Assembly: GCF_019042245.1 (NCBI RefSeq)
Contig: NZ_JAHQCX010000008.1
Coordinates: forward strand, 1-64,000
Reading direction: 5' to 3'
DNA: 64,000 nt
Source: Diplocloster modestus
GTDB lineage: Bacteria; Bacillota; Clostridia; Lachnospirales; Lachnospiraceae
The position numbers were made by a program, and so were the translations under genes. Shown one piece after another: positions 26,512 to 33,931 of this stretch (within the stretch, counting starts at the first letter, position 1; every line of letters starts with the position of its first letter). The notes beneath the pieces are model-generated. The model made no database searches and was not told the origin of the DNA. It saw nothing but the letters and a program-made list of their open reading frames with translations.

Positions 26512-27360
26512 CTACTGGCGGATCTTATCAATCCGGATCGTCCAGCCTTTCCCGCCTTTGATCTGATATTTTTGTGCAAAGCTTCTCTGATTCAGACCCA
26601 GTGCAACAAAGGAAGCCAGGCCGTTAAACAGAACCGGATCTCCGATTTCAGCGAATCCGAAGGACCGGTGGTAGAGCACAGGCTCATCATACACCACCTG
26701 ATCCTCGTTTTTGATCTGAATACGAACCATGTCACCCTGAACGATACCTGTTTTTTCAAAATCTTCAATCAGGATATTTGTACTGATATTTCCGAATTTC
26801 TCCAGAGCCTCGTCGACTTGTCCCTCGGCATATCCCTCTCCGGTCTCTCCATAGGAAAGTTCCTGAACGATGATATCTGAAAGCGGATAAGCCGGCCCCA
26901 CCTCCTCAAAGGAAATAACTCCCGCAGCCAGTCTGGCCCCGCAGTAGGCAAACAGATCCCGTCCATGGAAAATATTCACTTTCTCAGATCCCGGGTACCG
27001 GTTGACCGACTCGTCGATCTCGCGGATCTCATCGATTCCATACATGGCTTTGACATGAGTCAGGGTCCCGTTATCGGGAGTGACGATATAGTATCCGTTG
27101 GAAGTTTTCGCTACGCAGGCTTTTCGGGCCGTTCCGACACCGGGGTCCACGACGGATACGAAAACCGTGCCTTTCGGCCAGTATTTAACCGTATACTGCA
27201 GGCAGGATGAAGCCGCCATGGTGTTAAACTGTTCAATGGTATGGGAAAGGTCGTAGATCTCAAGATCCGGATCCACCTGCTTGCACACACCGTACATGGA
27301 AGCCACCGCTCCCCAGTTCAGGCCGAAGTCGGTCTGTAACACAACAAAAGATTTACTCAT
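26512..27360 (-). CDS. SAM hydroxide adenosyltransferase (DUF62 family), copy 1
   Basis: A 282-residue protein of the fluorinase/chlorinase/SAM-hydroxide adenosyltransferase family. Family motifs are VLQTDFGLNWGAVASMYG, VFVSVVDPGVGTARKA, YIVTPDNGTLTHV and NIFHGRDLFAYCGARLAAG. Most homologues use water and split SAM into adenosine and L-methionine; halide use is restricted to a few lineages. The start at 27360 has GGAGG five bases upstream. It is a paralog of the next upstream gene (27421-28263) and follows it in the same operon, but has its own leader hairpin and dyad. Confidence 0.9.
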   Translation of the reverse strand: MSKSFVVLQTDFGLNWGAVASMYGVCKQVDPDLEIYDLSHTIEQFNTMAASSCLQYTVKYWPKGTVFVSVVDPGVGTARKACVAKTSNGYYIVTPDNGTLTHVKAMYGIDEIREIDESVNRYPGSEKVNIFHGRDLFAYCGARLAAGVISFEEVGPAYPLSDIIVQELSYGETGEGYAEGQVDEALEKFGNISTNILIEDFEKTGIVQGDMVRIQIKNEDQVVYDEPVLYHRSFGFAEIGDPVLFNGLASFVALGLNQRSFAQKYQIKGGKGWTIRIDKIRQ

Positions 27361-27374
27361 AGTTTCCTCCATCT

Positions 27375-27415
27375 GCGCATTTTTTTGCACATATAGAACT
27401 TGTTTTTGTTCAACC
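27375..27415 (-). promoter_or_regulatory. Leader hairpin and dyad before DUF62 copy 1
   Basis: On the minus strand a GUGCA/UGCGC stem (27375-27390, loop of A residues) sits just before GATGGAGGAAACT and the ATG. A dyad with GGTTGAAC (27408-27415) and GTTC (27396-27399) lies upstream. The structure matches the leader of the aldo/keto reductase at 21506-21549, with base-pair changes that keep the stem. Confidence 0.6.
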
Positions 27416-27420
27416 GTTCC

Positions 27421-28263
27421 CTAACACTTGCGGAAAGAGATCTTCCACTCAGGGCCCTGTCCGATTCCATATACTTTGACGAAATTTCTCAGGTTCAGCG
27501 CAATCTGAACCGTAAGGGATTCGCTGGTCATAACGACCGGTTCGCCTTCTGAGACATAGCCGAAGGATTTAAAATATTTTACTTTATCATGATATTTCTC
27601 TTCACCGTCGTGATGGATCGCCACCTCGACCGTATCGCCGTAGGTAATTCCTGTATTCTCCAGCATATCATATGGGATATTGGAGGATACCAGTCCGAAA
27701 TGTTCTCCTGCTGCCTGAATCATTCCGCACACAGTCCCATCTTCTTTCACTTCCGGTTCTACGATCGGCAGCAGCACCACATCCTCAACCGGATAAGCCG
27801 GTCCCACCTGCTCAAAAGTGATAACACCGGAAGCCAGCTTGGCTGCGCAGTAAGCGAACAAGTCCCGCCCGTGGAAGATGCTGCAGGCCTTGGTGGGCTG
27901 CCAGCGGTTCACGGTTTCATCGATCTCACGGATTTCTTCGATTCCCACTTTTTTCGCCATATGGGTGAGCGAACCGTTATCCGGGGATACCACATACTGG
28001 CCGTTTTTCAGTTTGGCGACGCTGGCTTTTCTGGAGGTTCCGACTCCTGGGTCAACCACAGATACAAACACGGTGCCTGCCGGCCAAAAATCCACCACAT
28101 AGTCCAGGTTAATCGATGCCGCAAAAGTATCAAAACTGGGAATTGCGTGGTTGTTGTTAAACAGGCGCAGTTCCGGATCCACCATCTGGCAGACTCCATA
28201 CATAGTACAGACAGCGCTGGTATCAGCTGTAAAATCTGTCTGCATGACAATTGCTGGTTTCAT
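27421..28263 (-). CDS. SAM hydroxide adenosyltransferase (DUF62 family), copy 2
   Basis: A 280-residue paralog of the neighbouring DUF62 protein. Motifs are VMQTDFTADTSAVCTMYGVCQMV, TVFVSVVDPGVGTSRKASV, YVVSPDNGSLTHMAK and SIFHGRDLFAYCAAKLASG. It has TDFTAD where copy 1 has TDFGLN, so the two active sites may differ in substrate handling or subunit pairing. The gene lies 21 bases after ecfT, with AAAGGAGG before the ATG. Expected products are adenosine and methionine, or related nucleosides; this is from family knowledge. Confidence 0.9.
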   Translation of the reverse strand: MKPAIVMQTDFTADTSAVCTMYGVCQMVDPELRLFNNNHAIPSFDTFAASINLDYVVDFWPAGTVFVSVVDPGVGTSRKASVAKLKNGQYVVSPDNGSLTHMAKKVGIEEIREIDETVNRWQPTKACSIFHGRDLFAYCAAKLASGVITFEQVGPAYPVEDVVLLPIVEPEVKEDGTVCGMIQAAGEHFGLVSSNIPYDMLENTGITYGDTVEVAIHHDGEEKYHDKVKYFKSFGYVSEGEPVVMTSESLTVQIALNLRNFVKVYGIGQGPEWKISFRKC

Positions 28264-28284
28264 GATACGAAAACCTCCTTTTTA

Positions 28285-29136
28285 TTAGACAAATGGATAC
28301 CACAGTTGCAGATAATTTGGAGCGAACATCTTATAGGCAATATAGGCGATACAGATCAGTATTCCGATGATATAAACCACTTTGAATACTTTATCCGCCT
28401 TTGTCATCTCATGCTCCGCATAATAAGATCTCTTTTTTAACTTTCCATAACCCCTTAAGTCCATGGCGTTGGCTATATTACCTACTTTATCAAACGATGA
28501 AAATAAAAGGGGGACAATGATTAACACCGCCTGTTTCAGTCTGGTAAACAGCTTTGTTTTCTTTTTATCCATCTCAACGCCTCTGGCCTGCATACTTGTG
28601 GAAATATTCTGGTAATCCCTCACAATATCAGGGATACAGCGATAAGCCAGTTCCACAACCGTACAGATCTTATATGGGACTTTAATGGAATATAAACCTG
28701 CAGCGAATTCCGATGGGGTTATGGAAAGGATAAACACGATGGAAACCATAAAGGAAGCTATGATTTTTATAAATCTGGTAAACAGATACCACAGTGTCTC
28801 TCCACTTACATAGAAATAATCGGTAAACTGTGCCAACACGGTTTTGGAAGCGCAGAACTTGGTCCCAATATCCGGGTCAGCGATGTAAAACAAGAACAGG
28901 TTGAACAAGTTCAATATGACGATAAACGCAAACATGAACTTGATCGGTTTCCAGTTTGGCTTCAGGGAAAACAAGCCTACCACCCCTGCGACCGCCACCG
29001 GAAGGATCAGCCGCAGATCCCAGGACATAATCAGATATACGGTCAGCACTACGAACAGACGCACCTTCGTGGCACCTGTCAGCTTATGTAATACCGTGTC
29101 TCCGGGCTGAAAATTAATGATAAATTTATTATTCAC
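28285..29136 (-). CDS. ecfT: ECF transporter transmembrane protein EcfT
   Basis: A 283-residue membrane protein with five or so hydrophobic helices. The two coupling motifs with an A-R-G core are represented by TSMQARGVE and ANAMDLRGYG, which fit the EcfT signature for docking on the ATPases. It overlaps the ATPase gene by eight bases. It scaffolds the S component found at the start of the operon. Confidence 0.9.
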   Translation of the reverse strand: MNNKFIINFQPGDTVLHKLTGATKVRLFVVLTVYLIMSWDLRLILPVAVAGVVGLFSLKPNWKPIKFMFAFIVILNLFNLFLFYIADPDIGTKFCASKTVLAQFTDYFYVSGETLWYLFTRFIKIIASFMVSIVFILSITPSEFAAGLYSIKVPYKICTVVELAYRCIPDIVRDYQNISTSMQARGVEMDKKKTKLFTRLKQAVLIIVPLLFSSFDKVGNIANAMDLRGYGKLKKRSYYAEHEMTKADKVFKVVYIIGILICIAYIAYKMFAPNYLQLWYPFV

Positions 29137-30838
29137 CGGCCTTCACCATCCTCTCATAGGAAATAAAATGGGAAATAAATTCTTCCGGTGAAACACCCAG
29201 CATACAGGCCAGCGTATAGAGGGAAGTCTGCTTTAAGCTGGCACGGGTGATCACATCATCATCTGAAAGTACCCGGAACACGTGATCATCGGCGATGATT
29301 TCACCATCTGCAAACACAATCGCACGATCGGTATTTTCGATGGCGAGATGCATGTCGTGGGTGATCAGAATGATCGTCTTTCCGTACTCTGTGTTAAGCT
29401 GATTGATAAATTCTATAATCTCAACGTAATGCCTGTAATCCTGTCCGGCCGTGGGCTCGTCCAGAATAATCACATCCGGTTCCAGCGCCATAACCGTGGC
29501 GATGGTGATCCTTTTCCTCTGGCCGTAGCTTACAGAGCTGACCGGCCAGTTCCTCATGGAATACAGGTCGCACATTTCCAAAGCGCGTTTTGTCCTGGCT
29601 TCCACGTCTTCCTGCGGATAGCCCCGCAGCTTCAGCGCCATGTCCACCTCGTCATGGATAATATCCTTCACCAGCATCTGGTTCGGATTCTGCATGACAT
29701 AACCGATAAACTCACCGATCTCTTTAATAGACAGGGCCATATAGTCGTTTCCGCGGATCTTGATCTGCCCTTTCGTCGGCCGGTTGATCCCGCAGACCAG
29801 ACGGGCCAGCGTCGTCTTGCCGGCGCCGTTTTTCCCGATCAGCGCCAGCTTTTCACCTCTTCTGATCGAGCAGTTGACATTTTTCACTACGACATCCTTG
29901 TCATAGGCGAAGTCTACATTCTCCACTTCAATGACCGGTTCTCCAAGCTCAGGCGTATATTCATCTGTCTGCCGGCGGAAGAATTCCTCCAGTTTGTCTC
30001 TGTTTTCCTGTGTCAGCTTCATCTGTGCCAGATCTGAGATTCCTTCCTGATTCTGCAGATTACAGCCTGCGTATTTCATCGCAGTCAGGTACAGCGGTTC
30101 CCGGATTCCGTACTGATCCAGCAGTTCCGACCGAAGCAGCTCCTCCGGCGACATATCGGCCACTATACGGCCTTCCGCCATCAGGATGATCCTGTCTACC
30201 GGCCGGTACAGTACATCTTCCAGCCGGTGTTCAATGATAATCGCCGTCTTGTTCTGATCTCTGCAGATCCGGTCGATCAGATCCACCGCTACCATGCCCA
30301 TATGGGGGTCCAGGGCCGCTAACGGCTCATCAAAGATCAGTATTTTTACCTTGTCGTGCATGACTCCGGCCAAAGCCACCTTCTGCTTCTGTCCGCCGGA
30401 CAGCGAATAGGGAAGATGCTCCAGAAACTCTTCCATACCGACGATTTGGGCAGTGGCTTCTACTTTCGGTATCATTTCGGAACGGGGCATATTTTCATTT
30501 TCCAACGCAAACGCGATGTCTTCGCCCACGGACAGCCCCACAAACTGGGCATCCGAATCCTGGAGCACCGTTCCGACTACTTTGCTCAGTTTAAATATAC
30601 TGGCCTCTTTCGTCTCTATTCCGTCTACTTTCAGAGATCCCTGTATCGTTCCTTTTTCTGAAAAAGGAATCAACCCGTTGATGCAGTTGGAAAGTGTGGA
30701 CTTTCCGCTTCCGCTGGGTCCCAGGATCAGAACTTTCTCGCCTTCATAAATAGTCAGGTTGATATCATGAAGAGTCGGTTTTGACTGCACCTTGTACTGG
30801 AAAGTGAAGTCTTTAAATTCGATCAAAGCCTTTTTCAT
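29129..30838 (-). CDS. Fused ECF transporter ATPase (EcfA-EcfA')
   Basis: A 569-residue protein with two complete ABC domains. The N-terminal domain has Walker A LGPSGSGKSTLSN, signature LSGGQKQKVALAG and Walker B ILIFDEPLAALDP. The C-terminal domain has IGKNGAGKTTLARLV, SYGQRKRITIATV and VIILDEPTAGQD. EcfA and EcfA' are usually separate proteins; fusion is known in some group II or dedicated ECF modules. The gene lies nine bases after the S component gene. Confidence 0.92.
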   Translation of the reverse strand: MKKALIEFKDFTFQYKVQSKPTLHDINLTIYEGEKVLILGPSGSGKSTLSNCINGLIPFSEKGTIQGSLKVDGIETKEASIFKLSKVVGTVLQDSDAQFVGLSVGEDIAFALENENMPRSEMIPKVEATAQIVGMEEFLEHLPYSLSGGQKQKVALAGVMHDKVKILIFDEPLAALDPHMGMVAVDLIDRICRDQNKTAIIIEHRLEDVLYRPVDRIILMAEGRIVADMSPEELLRSELLDQYGIREPLYLTAMKYAGCNLQNQEGISDLAQMKLTQENRDKLEEFFRRQTDEYTPELGEPVIEVENVDFAYDKDVVVKNVNCSIRRGEKLALIGKNGAGKTTLARLVCGINRPTKGQIKIRGNDYMALSIKEIGEFIGYVMQNPNQMLVKDIIHDEVDMALKLRGYPQEDVEARTKRALEMCDLYSMRNWPVSSVSYGQRKRITIATVMALEPDVIILDEPTAGQDYRHYVEIIEFINQLNTEYGKTIILITHDMHLAIENTDRAIVFADGEIIADDHVFRVLSDDDVITRASLKQTSLYTLACMLGVSPEEFISHFISYERMVKAGE

Positions 30839-30847
30839 TTTCTTATC

Positions 30848-31423
30848 CTATTCTTCTCTCAGATTTGATCTGGATGCATATCTCTTTGACAGCAGGAACA
30901 ATACGGGAATACCTACAATCAACAGTACTGCAATGTTACCAACTGTAGCAAATCCAGCCATAATAAAGGTAACTTTTAACTCGCCGCCGTAGAACAGATA
31001 AGTAAAAATGGGGGTAATCAGACCAAATGCGATCACATTTCCAATGATACATAAAATCGCGTAGATCACCGCATGTTTTACTTTGAAGATACCTTCTGTT
31101 ATGTAAGCGCCATAGACCGGAAGCAGGCCTACGAAAAATCCCAGAACCGCGTTTCCGATGGACCAGTCGAACCACATGCCGTTACCGCCGATCAGATCCG
31201 CGATGATGTTACCGATCAGCAGGGTCAGGCTGCACGGAAGCGCGCCATACATTCCTCCTACGACTACCGGTACAATCATGGCCGTTGACAGATTCGTCTG
31301 TGAAAATATGGGGATCGACCCATACATCATCAGCACGCCGTACAAGGCGGCTCCCACTGCCATCGTGACGATCGTCTTAGTGCTCCACTCACCTACAATT
31401 GCTTTTCCAATTCCTTTCTTCAT
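30848..31423 (-). CDS. ECF transporter S component (UPF0397-like)
   Basis: A 191-residue membrane protein with about five to six hydrophobic helices. STKTIVTMAVGAALYGVLMMYG at the start and the gene order (S, AA', T) point to the UPF0397 type of substrate-binding subunit. The ligand is unknown. Because the operon continues with two SAM-cleaving enzymes, a nucleoside, SAM-derived compound or related vitamin is a reasonable guess. It is the first gene behind a consensus promoter and is the likely specificity determinant of the system. Confidence 0.85.
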   Translation of the reverse strand: MKKGIGKAIVGEWSTKTIVTMAVGAALYGVLMMYGSIPIFSQTNLSTAMIVPVVVGGMYGALPCSLTLLIGNIIADLIGGNGMWFDWSIGNAVLGFFVGLLPVYGAYITEGIFKVKHAVIYAILCIIGNVIAFGLITPIFTYLFYGGELKVTFIMAGFATVGNIAVLLIVGIPVLFLLSKRYASRSNLREE

Positions 31424-31452
31424 TGCATTGCCCTCTCACTTTCTTTAAGTTG

Positions 31453-31507
31453 TTGAACATGTTTAATAAGTTGCCTTTATTATAAGAGACGAGGCATTTT
31501 TTGTCAA
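31453..31507 (-). promoter_or_regulatory. Consensus promoter and operator of the ECF/DUF62 operon
   Basis: On the minus strand TTGACA (31502-31507) and TATAAT (31479-31484) are 17 bases apart, a perfect consensus. Near the expected transcription start lies the dyad TTGAACATGTTTAA (31453-31466), a plausible site for the GntR protein encoded at the end of the operon. Confidence 0.85.
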
Positions 31508-31596
31508 CGGATTTTATGAAATTCTACATCTTTCGAGCCGGGATGTTGGTGATTATAGCTAAGGTTTATGTGAGGGGGATTTGTTGACTTAGGGGC

Positions 31597-31875
31597 GGGC
31601 TGAGCGGGAAGGGGGTGCCTGTGGGAGCCGGGGAGCAAAACTCGCGGGGCCAAATCACTTCGGCCGGACCTAAGAACGGCTAACTCCGAAGGCGGGAGAA
31701 CCTCTTATTGGCAGGGTCTGGAACAAACTCGCCAAAGAACGGCTCGGACAGTGTTCCAGGCCCTGCGAGGTTCTCCCGCCTTCTGCGTAAGCCGTTCTAA
31801 GGCCCGGCCTCAAGTGATTTGGCCCCGCGAGTTTTGCTCCCCGGCTCCCACAGGCACCCCCTTCCCGCTCAGCCC
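31597..31875. repeat. Large self-complementary element, copy A
   Basis: A 279-bp foldback. Perfect outer arms (31597-31660 against 31812-31875) continue into a 181-bp core (31646-31826) with imperfect pairing and an internal GCAGGGTCTGGAACA / TGTTCCAGGCCCTGC stem. The core is nearly identical, in inverted orientation, to copy B at 39553-39733. The outer arms are different from those of copy B. It lies just outside the ECF operon promoter, at the left edge of the AT-rich defence island. No protein-coding role is seen. Confidence 0.92.
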
Positions 31876-32153
31876 TGCTTTATAAAAAGCCCTTTTACTA
31901 TGTTCTGATAGATTGTGTGACATCTTATTTAGTCTGACGCGACTAAGATGGGCTGTGTGGTATCGTTGATATCTCGAAAAGCCCAGAAATACAGGGTTTA
32001 ATGAAAACATTGTTGCATACCTGTTATATATGGTGGACTGCCTAGGGCTGTCCACGACTGCCGACAACACTCCCTGCGGTTGTTTCCATAATGGAAAATA
32101 CCACTTACTCCTGTAAACATAATTGCTAATCAAATCAAGAAAGGGATCACATT
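31876..32153. other. Non-coding left edge of the island
   Basis: No gene is seen. It contains a bulged hairpin (31921-31950), a GAAAAGCCCA stretch at about 31976 and TTGTTGCATAC at about 32010. Similar GAAAAGCCCA (in inverted orientation) and TTGTTGCATAC (same orientation) sequences recur near 38.9-39.05 kb at the other end of the island. They could be remnants of recombinase sites. Confidence 0.4.
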
Positions 32154-32432
32154 ATGAAAATACATTTTGCTTACTACAACCAGTTCAAGAATGGCATTGA
32201 CATCGCCTTTGCCGATAACACTCTGCTCTTTTTATCCTGCGCTGAAGCAGAGAAAGGTTTACACACTACGCCCAATTCACAAAGGTTGATTGACAATCTA
32301 GCGATTGAAGAGCCAATTACTTATGCAGCTATGGCATTGGATGGTGAGTTACAGGTTTGGGCGGATGCTTTGGATGAGGATTGGGGCCATAATGGCAATC
32401 TACATTTTTATTTTTTCACATATATTTCTTAG
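32154..32432 (+). CDS. DUF6061-like small protein
   Basis: A 92-residue protein. The pattern IDIAFADNTLLFLSCAEAEKGL, TTPNSQRLIDNLAIEEPITYAAMALDGELQVWAD resembles DUF6061, a family of short proteins found on integrative elements of Firmicutes. The last ~15 residues (HFYFFTYIS) run into AT-rich sequence and may be a replaced tail, so the native C-terminus could be lost. It converges on the ThsB gene. An AAGGGATC-type site precedes the ATG. Function unknown. Confidence 0.6.
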   Translation: MKIHFAYYNQFKNGIDIAFADNTLLFLSCAEAEKGLHTTPNSQRLIDNLAIEEPITYAAMALDGELQVWADALDEDWGHNGNLHFYFFTYIS

Positions 32433-32449
32433 TGCAATTCCGATAATCT

Positions 32450-33010
32450 TTATTTGTACCCCCATTTTTCATATGCACTTTCGTTATATGTATAAAGTGG
32501 TCCATCCAATACATTATCCCCTGTACTATTTACTGAAAATTGATTTATAGCCTCCATAATAGATTTTTCTTTAAATGCCACATGAATTGCACATGCTGTT
32601 TTATTTTTTATTCGTTCTTCAAGAGCTTTAGGCCATCTACTTGATAGTTGCGAAGCATTTAAAATATAATCATATCCGGTATATGCAACTATTATGGGGA
32701 TTTTATAATAATCAACTGCTTTTTCTATTTCAAAATTTAGCATTCCTCTATTATAGTTAGTTTCATCAGATAATATTAAAAGCATATTCTTTGAATTTTT
32801 CATTCTTTCCATTAATCTATTTTCTAATGTTTTCTTGCTACTTGAATCCATAACCTGATATGTTTTCTTATGACTATCACTAAAGTTCAATTCATATCTT
32901 TTACTTGAATTCCACCTTTGTAACAAGCCATAATATTTCATATCACTTTTAGTTGGATCTGTTGTCCCCTGTCCATCAAATGCTATATATGTACCATTTC
33001 TATAAGCCAT
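32450..33010 (-). CDS. thsB: Thoeris ThsB-like TIR-domain protein
   Basis: A 186-residue protein of the MTH538/ThsB TIR-like family (PF08937). It starts GTYIAFDGQGT and has SDMKYYGLLQRWNSS, LNFSDSHKK, LMERMKNSKNMLLILSDETNY and NFEIEKAVDYYKIPIIVAYTG, matching the TIR core with its conserved acidic residue. In Thoeris, ThsB senses phage infection and makes an NAD-derived signal. It is 16 bases downstream of the membrane macro-domain gene, which fits type II Thoeris, where the signal is His-ADPR. GAGGTGA lies upstream of the ATG. Confidence 0.85.
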   Translation of the reverse strand: MAYRNGTYIAFDGQGTTDPTKSDMKYYGLLQRWNSSKRYELNFSDSHKKTYQVMDSSSKKTLENRLMERMKNSKNMLLILSDETNYNRGMLNFEIEKAVDYYKIPIIVAYTGYDYILNASQLSSRWPKALEERIKNKTACAIHVAFKEKSIMEAINQFSVNSTGDNVLDGPLYTYNESAYEKWGYK

Positions 33011-33026
33011 TATTTTGTCACCTCTT

Positions 33027-33908
33027 CTATAAATTTGTTATTGCCACTCTGTTTTTAGCTGTATTCCTTACAATAATATGTACATCACAGTTTATAAGAT
33101 TTCTATTCATTTTAATTAGTTTTACTAAAAATTCCAAAATGTCCCTTTCTTGCTTCTTTGTGTCTGCGGCTCCTGCTCCAATTAATGGCACCAATAGTGG
33201 AAAGCCTTGTGAGCGTTTATTGCTGTATATAATCATTTTTATTATTGCTAAAACATATTCTTCATCCGATGTATGTGCATGCAATTCTTTATCAAATGTT
33301 GTTAATGCTAATAAGAAAAAATTTATATCATTATCTTTGATTTCCGCAACACTACCAACATCATATCTTTTCAAATTACCCGATCTTTTTAGACTTCTTT
33401 CAATATATTCGAATGAATTTTCTGTATTAGCAAGCCAACTTTGAATTTTATTATTCAAAGATTCAGTTGTAAATAAATTCTCATTATATAATTGTCTCAT
33501 ACATTTTCCATGAAGCGTATTTGAAGATATTAAATCATCATCCACTATAGTATCAAAACATCTGTTAACGGGAATAACGATATTCCTTCTTTTATCTGTA
33601 CTCGGAATTTCATTTGGTGAAAATATATCGCCATATTGAACAAAAACAGCATGACCATCATTCACATCAAGCAATTTATATTTCTTTTTTAATAATACAA
33701 AGCCCACCGTTGCTAGAAGTACCAGTATCCATATACCTACTAAAACCATACAACTCCAAATTATTTTTTTAATCATTCCATCCTGCATGCTGAAACAATC
33801 TGTCAATGGAGCAAATAACCCTATAAAACCTATAATTGCAAATATCGCACCCGTATATTTTATTGATGTCACTAATATGTAGGATATGTTCGCTAATATT
33901 TTCTTCAT
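33027..33908 (-). CDS. thsA: Type II Thoeris ThsA-like membrane macro-domain effector
   Basis: A 293-residue protein. Residues 1-75 contain two hydrophobic helices (ILVTSIKYTGAIFAIIGFIG and VLVGIWILVLLATVGFVLL). The rest is a macro-like domain with VIPVNRCFDTIVDD, TLHGKCMRQ, YDVGSVAEIKDNDINFFLLAL and VPLIGAGAADTKKQ. In type II Thoeris such a two-helix macro protein binds the ThsB signal and disrupts the membrane, killing the infected cell. The start at 33908 has GGAG eight bases upstream; an in-frame ATG at 33944 overlaps the RM gene and lacks a good site. Confidence 0.83.
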   Translation of the reverse strand: MKKILANISYILVTSIKYTGAIFAIIGFIGLFAPLTDCFSMQDGMIKKIIWSCMVLVGIWILVLLATVGFVLLKKKYKLLDVNDGHAVFVQYGDIFSPNEIPSTDKRRNIVIPVNRCFDTIVDDDLISSNTLHGKCMRQLYNENLFTTESLNNKIQSWLANTENSFEYIERSLKRSGNLKRYDVGSVAEIKDNDINFFLLALTTFDKELHAHTSDEEYVLAIIKMIIYSNKRSQGFPLLVPLIGAGAADTKKQERDILEFLVKLIKMNRNLINCDVHIIVRNTAKNRVAITNL

Positions 33909-33931
33909 TTGTTTTTCTCCAAACACATATT

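Noticed and set aside
26512..28263. Fluorinase or chlorinase for the two DUF62 genes
   Set aside because: The family includes halogenases, but nothing seen here marks halide use, and most bacterial members use water; named as SAM hydroxide adenosyltransferases instead.
31810..32133. A 107-codon minus-strand frame running out of the large foldback
   Set aside because: Part of it is the foldback arm itself, and there is no good start site or family match.
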